Source: JAAYAE01 sp963678395 | GTDB lineage: Bacteria; Bacillota; Negativicutes; Acidaminococcales; Acidaminococcaceae | NCBI GenBank assembly: GCA_963678395.1 | Contig: OY782827.1 | Coordinates: 310,001-374,000, forward strand | Length of the DNA: 64,000 nucleotides | Direction of reading: 5' to 3' | In this document: piece by piece, positions 24,466 through 32,589 of the stretch | Layout: the number at the start of each line of letters is the position of its first letter | Numbering within the stretch: the stretch's first letter is position 1 | Position numbers and translations under genes: made by a program | The notes under the pieces: model-generated | Told to the model about the DNA's origin: nothing | Seen by the model: the letters and a program-made list of their open reading frames with translations, nothing else | Database searches by the model: none

Positions 24466-25275
24466 ATGAATATTAAAGAAATCAAAGAAATTTTGCAAAA
24501 TAATCCCACACCAGAGCAAGTAAACGGACTAAAAATTGATGAACGTGCCGGTGTGCAAAAATTATTGTCAGTTTACTTCAAACATTTAGAGGATGAGGCC
24601 CAAGAAGTAGTACGCTTTGCTAAAATGCTAACCTTCGAAAAAAAATATTGGCAGCAAGGAATTGAATATGTAGCAGGTTGTGATGAAGCAGGTAGAGGAC
24701 CCTTGGCTGGACCTTTGGTTGTGGCTGCAGTAATTTTACCGGAAGATATCTTCATCAATGGCCTTAATGATTCCAAAAAAATAAGTGCCAAAAAACGTGA
24801 TACTCTCTATGCAGAAGTGTGTGCTAAAGCACTAAGCATTACCGTTAACATCGTTGGGCCTAAAGACATAGATGAACTTAACATTTATCAGGCCACTAAA
24901 ATCAGTATGGAAAAATGCTTAGTTAATCTAAAACCCTATCCTCAGGTGGCCCTCATTGATGCTATGCCAGAGAAAATTGATGATATGCAGATAGAGTCAC
25001 TTGTTCATGGTGATTCTCGTAGTGCCAGTATTGCAGCAGCCTCTATCATTGCCAAGGTAACTAGAGATAGAATTATGGTAGAATTAGATAAACAGTATCC
25101 CCAGTATGGTTTTGCCGGGCATAAAGGTTATGGCAGTCAAAAACATATGAACGCGATAACTGATTTCGGACCTAGTATCTGGCATAGAAGAAGCTATGAG
25201 CCTATTAAAAGTTTATGTTTAAAACAAGATATAGGGAAAGGAGTAGACGAAAATATTTTTAAAACGCTCAAATAG
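24466..25275 (+). CDS. rnhB: Ribonuclease HII
   Basis: 269 residues; removes ribonucleotides from RNA-DNA hybrids. The motif GCDEAGRGPLAGPLVVAAVIL (about 68, shown here only as family marker) carries the DEAGRG aspartate and glutamate; ALIDAMPE and VHGDSRSASIAAASIIAKV hold the other acidic residues. About 65 residues precede the catalytic core, the N-terminal extension seen in Firmicute RNase HII. It may have its own promoter; yraN follows 15 bases later. Confidence 0.95.
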   Translation: MNIKEIKEILQNNPTPEQVNGLKIDERAGVQKLLSVYFKHLEDEAQEVVRFAKMLTFEKKYWQQGIEYVAGCDEAGRGPLAGPLVVAAVILPEDIFINGLNDSKKISAKKRDTLYAEVCAKALSITVNIVGPKDIDELNIYQATKISMEKCLVNLKPYPQVALIDAMPEKIDDMQIESLVHGDSRSASIAAASIIAKVTRDRIMVELDKQYPQYGFAGHKGYGSQKHMNAITDFGPSIWHRRSYEPIKSLCLKQDIGKGVDENIFKTLK

Positions 25276-25290
25276 AAAGGAGTTGTAGAC

Positions 25291-25644
25291 TTGCATTCTC
25301 GTGCTCAATTTGGTCAATGGGGTGAGGAAACAGCGTGCAATTATTTAATAAAAAAAGGATATAAAATAGTGACACGCAATTATCGCTCTAGTTTTGGTGA
25401 AATTGATATTATCGCAGAAAAAAAAGGAGAAATAACTTTTGTTGAAGTAAAATCCAGGAAAACCTTGATGTTTGGTACTCCGGCAGCGGCAGTAACCAAA
25501 ACTAAACAAACAAAAATTCATAGCACGGCATTTCAATACTTACAGACTAGCACTAAACGTTATAGACAATTTTGGTTCGATGTAGTGGAAATTTATGTAG
25601 ATGCAGGTAAGACCACTATTAATCACATTCAGCACTGTTTTTAA
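25291..25644 (+). CDS. yraN: YraN/UPF0102 family nuclease-like protein
   Basis: 117 residues starting at TTG behind AAAGGAG. The PD-(D/E)XK-like core is visible as GEETACNYLIKKGYKIVTRN, FGEIDIIAEKKGEITFVEVK (EIDII and EVK being the key acidic-lysine positions). The family lies between rnhB and the Mg-chelatase-like comM gene in many bacteria, as here. Biological role unknown; the fold suggests Holliday-junction resolvase-type nucleases. Confidence 0.9.
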   Translation: MHSRAQFGQWGEETACNYLIKKGYKIVTRNYRSSFGEIDIIAEKKGEITFVEVKSRKTLMFGTPAAAVTKTKQTKIHSTAFQYLQTSTKRYRQFWFDVVEIYVDAGKTTINHIQHCF

Positions 25645-25669
25645 AATATTCGTAATAGGTGGGATGAAA

Positions 25670-27196
25670 ATGTACGCAAAAACTTATGGAGAAACAACAT
25701 GTGGTATAGATGGAGAAGAAATAATTGTTGAAGTAGATATAGCAAATGGATTACCTGGTTTTGATATTGTAGGGTTACCAGATACGGCGGTAAAAGAATC
25801 ACGAGAGAGAGTAAAAGCGGCCATTAAGAATTCAGGATTTCGTTTTCCCAGCGTACATATTACGGTGAATTTAGCACCGGCAGATTTGAAAAAAGATGGC
25901 TCTGGCTTAGATTTACCTATTGCAACAGGTATTTTGTTGGGAACAGGACAAGTGGTTTGTCCCAATATTGAAGACATAATCTTTGCCGGAGAATTGGCAT
26001 TAGATGGCAGTATTAGAGCAATTAAAGGTATTTTGCCTATGATTATAAAGGCAAAAGAAGTGGGGAAAAAAGAAATTTTCATACCTCAAGGCAACACCCC
26101 AGAGGGAGAACTGGTAGATGGAATTATAGTTTACACTCCGGCTAGTTTGGAAGAATTGGTCAAACACCTAAATGGGCAAGCGAAGCTAGCTTCTCTGCCT
26201 AAGCATACACTTAATTTAGCTATAAACTATTCCTCAAAAGTTGATTTTGCCGATGTTCAAGGACAGCTAGTTGCCAAAAGGGCTTTAGAAATAGCAGCGG
26301 CAGGAGGACACAATGTTTTAATGGTAGGGTCACCGGGTGCAGGTAAAACTATGCTGGCAAGGCGGTTACCTACAATTTTACCACCTATGACAGAAGAAGA
26401 GGCATTAGAAGTAACCAAAAATTATAGTATTTCAGGGCTTTTAAGCAGGACGCGAGGACTAGTATTAGAACGACCCTTTCGCAGTCCCCATCATACAATT
26501 TCCCATAATGCTCTTATTGGCGATGGCAGTGTGCCCAAACCAGGTGAGGTAACGCTTAGTCACAACGGGGTTTTATTTTTGGATGAGCTGCCTGAGTTTT
26601 CTCGTAGTGCCTTAGAGGTATTGCGGCAGCCATTGGAAGATGGTTTTGTAACCATTAGCAGAGTACAAGCTTCTTTATCTTTCCCAGCTACCTTTATATT
26701 GGTATCGGCGGAAAATCCTTGTCCCTGTGGCTTTTATGGAGAAGATGACGGGGTACACGAATGTACTTGCCGTCCCAATGAAATAGAACGTTATCAAAAG
26801 AAAATATCCGGTCCTTTATTGGACCGCATCGATATACAAATTCAGGTACCAAGACTTAATTACAAAGAAATAAAAAACACTTTACCGGTGGAAAGCTCGG
26901 AAACAATTAGAACAAGGGTAAAAGCGGCTAGAGATATACAATTGAAGAGACTCAAAGGCACCAAATTTCATTGTAATGCGGACATGGGGCACAAAGAAAT
27001 AAAGCAGCACTGTACTCTTGATGCCCAGGCCGAAGTGCTTTTGGAAAAGTATTTTGTAGGACTGGGATTAAGTGCCAGAAGCCATGATCGTATTGTGAAG
27101 GTAGCCCAGACTATAGCGGATTTAGATGCGAGCTCTATTATTACCGGGATGCATATTTCCGAGGCCATTCAATTGCGTACAAGTAATCGGGGTTAA
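25670..27196 (+). CDS. comM: YifB/ComM family Mg-chelatase-like AAA+ ATPase
   Basis: 508 residues. An N-terminal Lon-protease-like fold (MYAKTYGETTCGIDGE, GLPGFDIVGLPDTAVKESRER) leads to a Mg-chelatase AAA+ core with Walker A GSPGAGKTMLARRLP (about 222), Walker B GVLFLDELPEF and a cysteine group NPCPCGFYG...CTC. A C-terminal Mg_chelatase_C helical region ends the protein. ComM is a branch-migration helicase in natural transformation. AGGTGGG at 25657-25663 is too close to ATG 25664 and fits ATG 25670. Following prepilin peptidase and pilMNO fit a competence or pilus context. Confidence 0.9.
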   Translation: MYAKTYGETTCGIDGEEIIVEVDIANGLPGFDIVGLPDTAVKESRERVKAAIKNSGFRFPSVHITVNLAPADLKKDGSGLDLPIATGILLGTGQVVCPNIEDIIFAGELALDGSIRAIKGILPMIIKAKEVGKKEIFIPQGNTPEGELVDGIIVYTPASLEELVKHLNGQAKLASLPKHTLNLAINYSSKVDFADVQGQLVAKRALEIAAAGGHNVLMVGSPGAGKTMLARRLPTILPPMTEEEALEVTKNYSISGLLSRTRGLVLERPFRSPHHTISHNALIGDGSVPKPGEVTLSHNGVLFLDELPEFSRSALEVLRQPLEDGFVTISRVQASLSFPATFILVSAENPCPCGFYGEDDGVHECTCRPNEIERYQKKISGPLLDRIDIQIQVPRLNYKEIKNTLPVESSETIRTRVKAARDIQLKRLKGTKFHCNADMGHKEIKQHCTLDAQAEVLLEKYFVGLGLSARSHDRIVKVAQTIADLDASSIITGMHISEAIQLRTSNRG

Positions 27197-27269
27197 AGGT
27201 TAAAAAGGGTTTAATTATCCGTTTTATTGGTTTATAATTAAATCTATATTTTAGGTAGGAGTTGTTTAT

Positions 27270-28019
27270 ATGGTGTTATTATTTTTTTCATATTTTATTA
27301 TTGGTCTAATTGTAGGGAGCTTTCTTAATGTTTGTATTTATCGTCTGCCACTAGGTCGTTCTATCGTTTCACCACCTTCAGCTTGTGGCACTTGTGGACA
27401 TGTATTGGGACCACTAGATATGATACCGGTGCTAAGATATATTTTTTCAGGCGGCAAATGTCGCCATTGTGGTGCCACATATAGTGGACGTTATGCTTTA
27501 GTAGAACTACTCACTGGTGTATTATTTGTCTTGTGTGGTTTCCAGTATTTACCCAGTATAGCGTTACTTTTAGTTTTTGCTTTTGTTGCATCTTTAGTGG
27601 TTATTACTTTTATAGATTTTGATTACCAAATTATATTGGATAAGATACTGATTTTCATGTTTATTTGTGGCATAGGTTATGTAGCTTTTTACACAAAGGA
27701 TTATAGTGATGCCTTGTACGGCATGCTGGTAGCTGGCAGTATAATGTTAATCATATATTTTCTCAGTCGTGGAGGCATGGGTGCCGGTGATGTAAAGTTA
27801 AGTTTTGTTTTAGGATTTTGGTTGGGATGGAAAGCAGCTTTGGTTTGTCTGCTTTTAGCTTTTGTAATGGGAGGAATAATAGGAACAGTACTTTTAGCTT
27901 CAGGCGCTAAATCGCGTAAAGACCCTATTCCTTTTGGACCTTACTTGTGTTTTGGAGCCTATTTATCACTTTTGTATGTACCTTATATGCTTTTTTATTA
28001 TTGGCATTTTTTTGCCTAA
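27270..28019 (+). CDS. pilD: Prepilin peptidase (A24 family)
   Basis: 249 residues with about seven membrane segments. The N-terminal cytoplasmic loop has two CxxC pairs (CGTCGHVLG and CRHCGATYSGRY), as in full-length bifunctional prepilin peptidases. The catalytic aspartates are in TFIDFDYQIILDKI and GGMGAGDVKLSF. It cleaves and N-methylates type IV pilin precursors. A TATAAT at 27233-27238 may be its -10. It is followed by the riboswitch-controlled barrel gene and then pilMNO. Confidence 0.93.
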   Translation: MVLLFFSYFIIGLIVGSFLNVCIYRLPLGRSIVSPPSACGTCGHVLGPLDMIPVLRYIFSGGKCRHCGATYSGRYALVELLTGVLFVLCGFQYLPSIALLLVFAFVASLVVITFIDFDYQIILDKILIFMFICGIGYVAFYTKDYSDALYGMLVAGSIMLIIYFLSRGGMGAGDVKLSFVLGFWLGWKAALVCLLLAFVMGGIIGTVLLASGAKSRKDPIPFGPYLCFGAYLSLLYVPYMLFYYWHFFA

Positions 28020-28135
28020 AAAGGTATTAGGCGTTTAATTTGATGCGTTAAGCATTGTATTATTGTGAATGCCAAAAAGGTGTATATGTGTTGTGTAATA
28101 AGTCTTAGTCATCAAAATAATATATTAAATAAATA

Positions 28136-28164
28136 TTGCCTACGGTTTTATTATATGATATAAT
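28136..28164 (+). promoter_or_regulatory. Promoter upstream of the c-di-GMP riboswitch
   Basis: TTGCCT (28136-28141), 17 bases, TATAAT (28159-28164). The aptamer begins about 19 bases after the -10. The stretch 28020-28135 before it holds nothing else I can identify. Confidence 0.82.
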
Positions 28165-28182
28165 TTAACAAATTTCTAAATA

Positions 28183-28264
28183 TAGTTAGGCAAACTTGCC
28201 GAAAGACAAGGACGCAAAACCGTGGATCTAAAGGCTGAAATTAGCTTATGACTGCCAGGTTACT
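28183..28264 (+). promoter_or_regulatory. Cyclic di-GMP-I (GEMM) riboswitch
   Basis: The landmarks of the GEMM-I aptamer occur in order: GGCAAAC (28189-28195), a stem closed by a GAAA loop (28201-28204), GGACGCAAAACC (28210-28221), CTAAAGG, and the 3' TGACTGCCAGGTTACTGA. The last segment is also the 5' arm of a terminator, so binding c-di-GMP should hold it in the aptamer and switch the downstream gene on (inference from overlap). Confidence 0.93.
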
Positions 28265-28301
28265 GAGGTGATACTCACCATAGCAACCTGACAGTTTTTT
28301 T
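28252..28301 (+). terminator. Terminator of the c-di-GMP riboswitch
   Basis: CTGCCAGGTT (28252-28261) pairs with AACCTGACAG (28285-28294), with a further GAGGTGA/TCACC inner helix, then seven T. The 5' arm overlaps the aptamer's 3' end. Confidence 0.9.
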
Positions 28302-28410
28302 GCGCAAATAGCAACGGCAAAAAAATCTATCAATAGGTCAACTAGGAAGTATTTGGAGGAGAGATTTTGACGTTGGTTATTATATAAAAATATATTTAGG
28401 GGGTTTATGT

Positions 28411-29370
28411 ATGAAAAAAAGGTTAATATTATTAACGGCATTAACATTATCATTATACTCTAGCGCTTACGCGGCAGAAGTAGGCACAAAAAGCAATTAC
28501 GAGATAGAAAAGGGTAAAACTGATGTTGGTATCCAGATGGAAAGTGACAGAAAGCCGCTTTATTTTTTAGAAACGGTACAGCCACTCGGCAAACAAACTG
28601 AACGGGGAACAAACTTTACCCAAATCAGAATCGGGACAGGAGGAAATGCTACGGTTGATGGTTACGATGCAATATGTGGAGGAACAACGCTAAATTTGGG
28701 CGTTGGCCGTCGTATATTATCTAAAAATAAAGGCTCTATGTTTGGGGTAAATGCCTTCTATGACCATGGGTTCAAACATGGCCATTCACGCATTAGTGGT
28801 GGCTTGGAATACTTTGAAGGTCGCAATGAATACAGGGTTAATGTTTACCGTGCATTGTCCGGCGATAAGCAATTGAGTAGCAGCAGTTCTACTACAATAG
28901 AAAGAGGTTATGACAATTATGACAGTTGGACAGACACTACAGTCACTACTTCAGCTGTATTTGAAAAAGCATTAGGCGGTTTTGACTATTCGTTTGGGAC
29001 TTCTTTTAAGAGCGCGCCTTGGGCTAAGGTATATGTTACCGGATATCATTGGAACTATAAAAATTCTAAAGATGTAAACGGCTTTAAGATTGCTGTTCCT
29101 TTGCAAATAACCCCGAAAGTGAGTCTGGAAGTGGGATATTTACATGACAATAAGGTTTCCAGCAGGAGATACGCGCAAATCATGTACAACTTCGGCAAAA
29201 GGGGACCTGCTATGCTTGAAGACGGAAAACATATCTTTAGGAATGAAGAAGTAACCGTTGCCAGCAAGCGCCTTGATAAAGTGCGTCGTGAAAATGATAT
29301 GAAGGTTGAAGTAATGCCCAAATCCACATCGGTGACTACAAGAGAGACATTCAACAGGGTTACAACTTAA
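28411..29370 (+). CDS. Outer-membrane beta-barrel, inverse-autotransporter (intimin/invasin-like) beta domain
   Basis: 319 residues with a signal peptide (MKKRLILLTALTLSLYSSAYA). The mature part alternates short amphipathic strands with features of the intimin/invasin beta domain: TQIRIGTGG, LNLGVGRRIL, GVNAFYDHGFKHGHSRISGG, GLEYFEGRNEYRVNVYRAL, and the C-terminal SKRLDKVRRENDMKVE, corresponding to the RxDxVxRxN end of that domain. It stops right there, so there are no Ig-like passenger domains. The c-di-GMP riboswitch lies upstream, implying control by the biofilm second messenger. An outer-membrane protein in this Firmicute gene context marks the host as diderm. Confidence 0.82.
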   Translation: MKKRLILLTALTLSLYSSAYAAEVGTKSNYEIEKGKTDVGIQMESDRKPLYFLETVQPLGKQTERGTNFTQIRIGTGGNATVDGYDAICGGTTLNLGVGRRILSKNKGSMFGVNAFYDHGFKHGHSRISGGLEYFEGRNEYRVNVYRALSGDKQLSSSSSTTIERGYDNYDSWTDTTVTTSAVFEKALGGFDYSFGTSFKSAPWAKVYVTGYHWNYKNSKDVNGFKIAVPLQITPKVSLEVGYLHDNKVSSRRYAQIMYNFGKRGPAMLEDGKHIFRNEEVTVASKRLDKVRRENDMKVEVMPKSTSVTTRETFNRVTT

Positions 29371-29424
29371 CAAAAAAAACATTAAATTTCTTAGTGGAGA
29401 ACATTTATTATAGAACCTTATGAT

Positions 29425-29472
29425 TGCCAGGTTGCTGAGGTGATAATCACCACGGGCAAGCCTGGCATTTTT
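29425..29472 (+). terminator. Terminator hairpin resembling the riboswitch terminator
   Basis: TGCCAGG (29425-29431) pairs with CCTGGCA (29461-29467), with GAGGTGA/TCACC inside, then TTTTT. It closely copies the 3' part of the upstream riboswitch (shared CTTATGA.TGCCAGGTT.CTGAGGTGAT), but no aptamer precedes it. The rest of 29473-29689 shows no gene; a TATAAT at 29690-29695 is a probable pilM -10 box. Confidence 0.8.
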
Positions 29473-29730
29473 CGCTAATTAATAATTAATAGCTGGCAAG
29501 ACATAGAGGGGTTAGTTGCTTTGTTTGTTGGAGAAATGGTGCTGGTTTTTATAATAAAAATTAAAGTTTCTATGAATCGGCAATACCGTCATAAATGTAG
29601 CCGAATTTAACAAAATGACTGATATTCTTATATAAAATTTTATTATTGGCATTTTCTTCAGAAATTCGAATAAAGTTTATAAGATATGATATAATGAGGG
29701 AAGATTGTAATGTGAAACGAAAGGGCTAAA

Positions 29731-30813
29731 ATGATGCATATAAAATCGTTGATTAACAAAATATTTTACCCACGTCCAGCAGTTGTTTTAGGTATTGATA
29801 TTGGATTTGATCAAGTAAAAATCGTTCAACTTAATATGAAGGGTATGGGAAAACCAGAAGTTACAGACTATGTGATAGCGGAACTGCCGGCGCAATTAAG
29901 AGGTACAGGATTAACTTCTAATACTGAAGAGGTTGCAAGTTTTTTGGCAGAGACTATTAATAAACATGGTTTTGGGACCAAGGAATGTGTCTTTAGTATT
30001 GGCGGTAGAAGTACTTTTGTGCGCGAAATTGCTATGCCACCTATGTCTGTTGAAGAAATGCGGCAGGCAGTTACTTGGGATTCGGCTCAATATGTTCCTT
30101 ACGAAACTGATACTTATTATGTGGACTTTGCTATTTTTGGCGAATTAAACAAGGATGGGCAACAGCCAGTTCTTTTAGCGGCATCGCCCAAAGATGTAGT
30201 AGATGCAGTGTTGCAGGTTGGAGATGTTTTAGAACTAAATATCATAAAACTGGACATTGATGTTTTATCAATATATAGAGCAATGAATGCTAAGTATAAC
30301 GATTTTATTTTATTACATCTAGGAAGAACATATTCTTTGATGACAATTTTCCAGAAGGGTGCACCTGTGGCACAAAGAAGTATTCAAACAGGTGGACTAA
30401 CTTTTGGTACGATAGTTGCAGAAAATATGAATGTCAGTATAGCGGATGCTATGGAAATTTTACGAACGAAAAACTTATTACAGAGTGAAAAAATCGAAGA
30501 AACTGCAGCGCGTGAGGTGTTAATGGTTGCTGTCAATGAATTGATAAAAGAATGCAGGCGCACCAGTGATTACTATATTCTTAATAAAAAAGATGCATTA
30601 TTTACCAACTTGGTTTTGGCAGGTAGTGGAACGGCTTTGCTGGGTATGCAAGAAATAATGGATGCACAGTTGGACGTTAAAGTTGAATGCTTTGATGTAT
30701 TAGATGTTGTTAATTTTGATTCGCGTTTTGAAAAAAAGCGAGTAAGAGCAAATGCAGCTTCTTTAGATGTGGCGATTGGTGCGGCTATGGCTGGAGGTGC
30801 TGAGGATGATTAA
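29731..30813 (+). CDS. pilM: Type IV pilus assembly protein PilM
   Basis: 360 residues of the actin-like ATPase fold: GIDIGFDQVKIVQL (phosphate-1), FSIGGRSTFVREI, ILLHLGRTYSLM (phosphate-2) and LVLAGSGTALLGM (adenosine region). PilM is the cytoplasmic ring protein that binds the N-terminal tail of PilN below the inner membrane. The start follows GAAAGGG. pilN overlaps its last 8 bases. Confidence 0.92.
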   Translation: MMHIKSLINKIFYPRPAVVLGIDIGFDQVKIVQLNMKGMGKPEVTDYVIAELPAQLRGTGLTSNTEEVASFLAETINKHGFGTKECVFSIGGRSTFVREIAMPPMSVEEMRQAVTWDSAQYVPYETDTYYVDFAIFGELNKDGQQPVLLAASPKDVVDAVLQVGDVLELNIIKLDIDVLSIYRAMNAKYNDFILLHLGRTYSLMTIFQKGAPVAQRSIQTGGLTFGTIVAENMNVSIADAMEILRTKNLLQSEKIEETAAREVLMVAVNELIKECRRTSDYYILNKKDALFTNLVLAGSGTALLGMQEIMDAQLDVKVECFDVLDVVNFDSRFEKKRVRANAASLDVAIGAAMAGGAEDD

Positions 30814-31372
30814 TATTAACCTTATACCTTTAGAGAGAAGGAAAAAAGGTTTCCCTGTATATAAAATTTATATTTTGGGTATATATGTCATTTTGGCTAT
30901 TACTCTATTGCTCTGGGCCTATAATCTTGTTGTATTCAAATACACTGAATCTAAGCTAAAAGATGTGCAGGAAAATATTGTGAGCATGCATTTATGGCAG
31001 GAACGTTATGAATTGAATCAATTGCAAAATGCTGATTTACAAAAACGTGGTTTAATTATTTCGAATTTGAGCAAGTCCAGAATGCTTTGGAGCAACTATT
31101 TAGCAGAACTGGGAAATATTACTCCCTATGGTTGCTGGCTAGTGTCTGTAAACCAAGAAACAAACAAGGCTAATATTATTTCGATTGAAGGCAATGCCCT
31201 AAGGATGGAACAAATTTTAACATTCGTTAATAACCTCCAAAAAGATCCACGTATTGCTTCTGTTTCTTTAGTAAAAACTCAAAGTTCTAAGTCGGCAGTT
31301 AATGCTAACATTAATGTTATTAAATTTAAAATTAATATTAACAGGAACGGAGGTCAGCCGAATGCTAAGTAA
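30806..31372 (+). CDS. pilN: Type IV pilus assembly protein PilN
   Basis: 188 residues. The short cytoplasmic N-terminus MININLIPLERRKK is the PilM-binding motif (INLIP), followed by one membrane helix (IYILGIYVILAITLLLWAYN) and a periplasmic coiled coil plus ferredoxin-like domain. The ATG at 30806 is inside the end of pilM; earlier in-frame starts lie deep in pilM and would destroy the INLIP N-terminus. Confidence 0.92.
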   Translation: MININLIPLERRKKGFPVYKIYILGIYVILAITLLLWAYNLVVFKYTESKLKDVQENIVSMHLWQERYELNQLQNADLQKRGLIISNLSKSRMLWSNYLAELGNITPYGCWLVSVNQETNKANIISIEGNALRMEQILTFVNNLQKDPRIASVSLVKTQSSKSAVNANINVIKFKININRNGGQPNAK

Positions 31373-31967
31373 ATTTGAATTCGCACCTTCAGAAAATTCC
31401 AAATATGGCCTTTATTTAACAGGTGTTTTTGTTGTTTGTGTTTTGCTCTACCTTGGGGCTATTAGGCCGTTGAATTATGATGTTGAAAATCTTAGGGCAA
31501 GACTTTTATTAGCTAATACTAAATTAGCACAATTACAAACTTTTTCCGCTCAAACGCCTGATTATGATGCATTATTGAAAATACAGAAGTTAAAAGTGGA
31601 GCAGGCACATAGAAAAATACCTGATAAAATTTCTGTTCCTGCATTAGCCGGTGAGTATAGCAAGCTTTCTGAAGCCAATGGTATTGCTCTCATAAGTTTA
31701 GAACCTAAAAATTATATAAAAGCAGGAACGGCGGTAGGCTTGCCTCTTGAGATGCGGTTAAATGGAGATTATTTTCGCCTAATTACTTTTTTGCAGCAAG
31801 TAGAGAATGCTGATAGATTTGTAAATTTGCAAAGTGTTAAATTTGGTGTGCAACCTGGCGGAGATCTAGACCTTACCGCACAATTCATTGTATATGGATT
31901 GCAAGGAGATACTAAGGCAATTCCGGCAAAAATAGGAAAAGACGATAAAGCTAAAACTGGCAAATAA
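31362..31967 (+). CDS. pilO: Type IV pilus assembly protein PilO
   Basis: 201 residues: a membrane helix near residues 14-35 (YGLYLTGVFVVCVLLYLGAI), a coiled coil and a periplasmic ferredoxin-like domain (LPLEMRLNGDYFRLITFLQQ). PilO forms dimers with PilN between the membranes. CGGAGGTC precedes the ATG at 31362, which overlaps the end of pilN. The operon ends here at a terminator; no pilP, pilQ, pilB or pilin genes follow. Confidence 0.9.
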   Translation: MLSKFEFAPSENSKYGLYLTGVFVVCVLLYLGAIRPLNYDVENLRARLLLANTKLAQLQTFSAQTPDYDALLKIQKLKVEQAHRKIPDKISVPALAGEYSKLSEANGIALISLEPKNYIKAGTAVGLPLEMRLNGDYFRLITFLQQVENADRFVNLQSVKFGVQPGGDLDLTAQFIVYGLQGDTKAIPAKIGKDDKAKTGK

Positions 31968-31977
31968 ACAAAATAAA

Positions 31978-32030
31978 ATAAACCGATGTTAGATATGCTC
32001 TGTCGTTTACCATATCTAACATCGGTTTAT
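31978..32030. terminator. Bidirectional terminator between pilO and the H1-like gene
   Basis: A 20-bp perfect inverted repeat (31978-31997 and 32011-32030, core ACCGATGTTAGATATG) with a 13-base loop and T-rich flanks on both strands. It serves the converging pilO and histone-like genes. Confidence 0.9.
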
Positions 32031-32042
32031 TTTATTTTGAAA

Positions 32043-32386
32043 TTATTTTTTCGTAGTCGTTTTTTTAGTAGCAGCAGCTTTTTTTACAGGAGTTTTTTTA
32101 GTGACTGTTTTTTGGCGACTGTTTTTTTAGTTACAGGAGTTTTTTTTGCAACAGTTTTTTTAGCTGCGCTAGCTGTTTTAGCGGCAACTTTCTTGGCGGC
32201 AGCTTTTTTGGCAACTACCTTTTTAGCTAAAGGAGCTTTTTTTACAGGAGCATTCTTGGCAACCTCTTTTTTTACTGCTGGTTTGGCAATAACGACTTTT
32301 TTCTCTGGAGCATCCTTCGCAGCTACTTTCTTAGATACAGTTTTTTTCGTAATAGCCTTTTTTACAACTTTTTTTGTCTCAGCCAT
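32043..32386 (-). pseudogene. Lysine/alanine-rich histone H1-like protein, frameshifted near its end
   Basis: From ATG 32384-32386 (AAAGGAGG upstream) the frame encodes about 100 residues of Lys-Ala-Val repeats (MAETKKVVKKAITKK, KKVAAKDAPEKK, KKVVAKKAAAKKVAAK), like bacterial H1-type nucleoid proteins. It ends prematurely as KQSLKKLL at 32084. If the A6 run (T6 at 32108-32113 on +) had one more base, reading would continue KKTVTKKTPVKKAAATKK to a stop at 32043-32045, keeping the repeat pattern. So the last 14 or so residues are lost by a one-base deletion, or the run is misread. The DNA-binding repeats remain, so the product may still work. Confidence 0.72.
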
Positions 32387-32589
32387 ATACAAATAGCCTC
32401 CTTTATAAATTGGGCTAAACCCCTGTTTTAAGAAAAGCAATTTTTGCTCTAGATACAAGAGTTTAATTTGCCCTTATCTATGGACATTATAGCATTTATT
32501 TAAAGATACACAACATTTAGATTTTACTTTTTGTAGTTTTTTTTTAATAGTGTCCTTTTATTGAGGAATGTTGTGTAAAAAAAATCGCA

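Noticed and set aside
25684..26082. Long minus-strand frame opposite comM (and similar frames opposite fabK, ffh and alaX)
   Set aside because: Shadow of a well-supported gene, with no ribosome site or recognisable protein.
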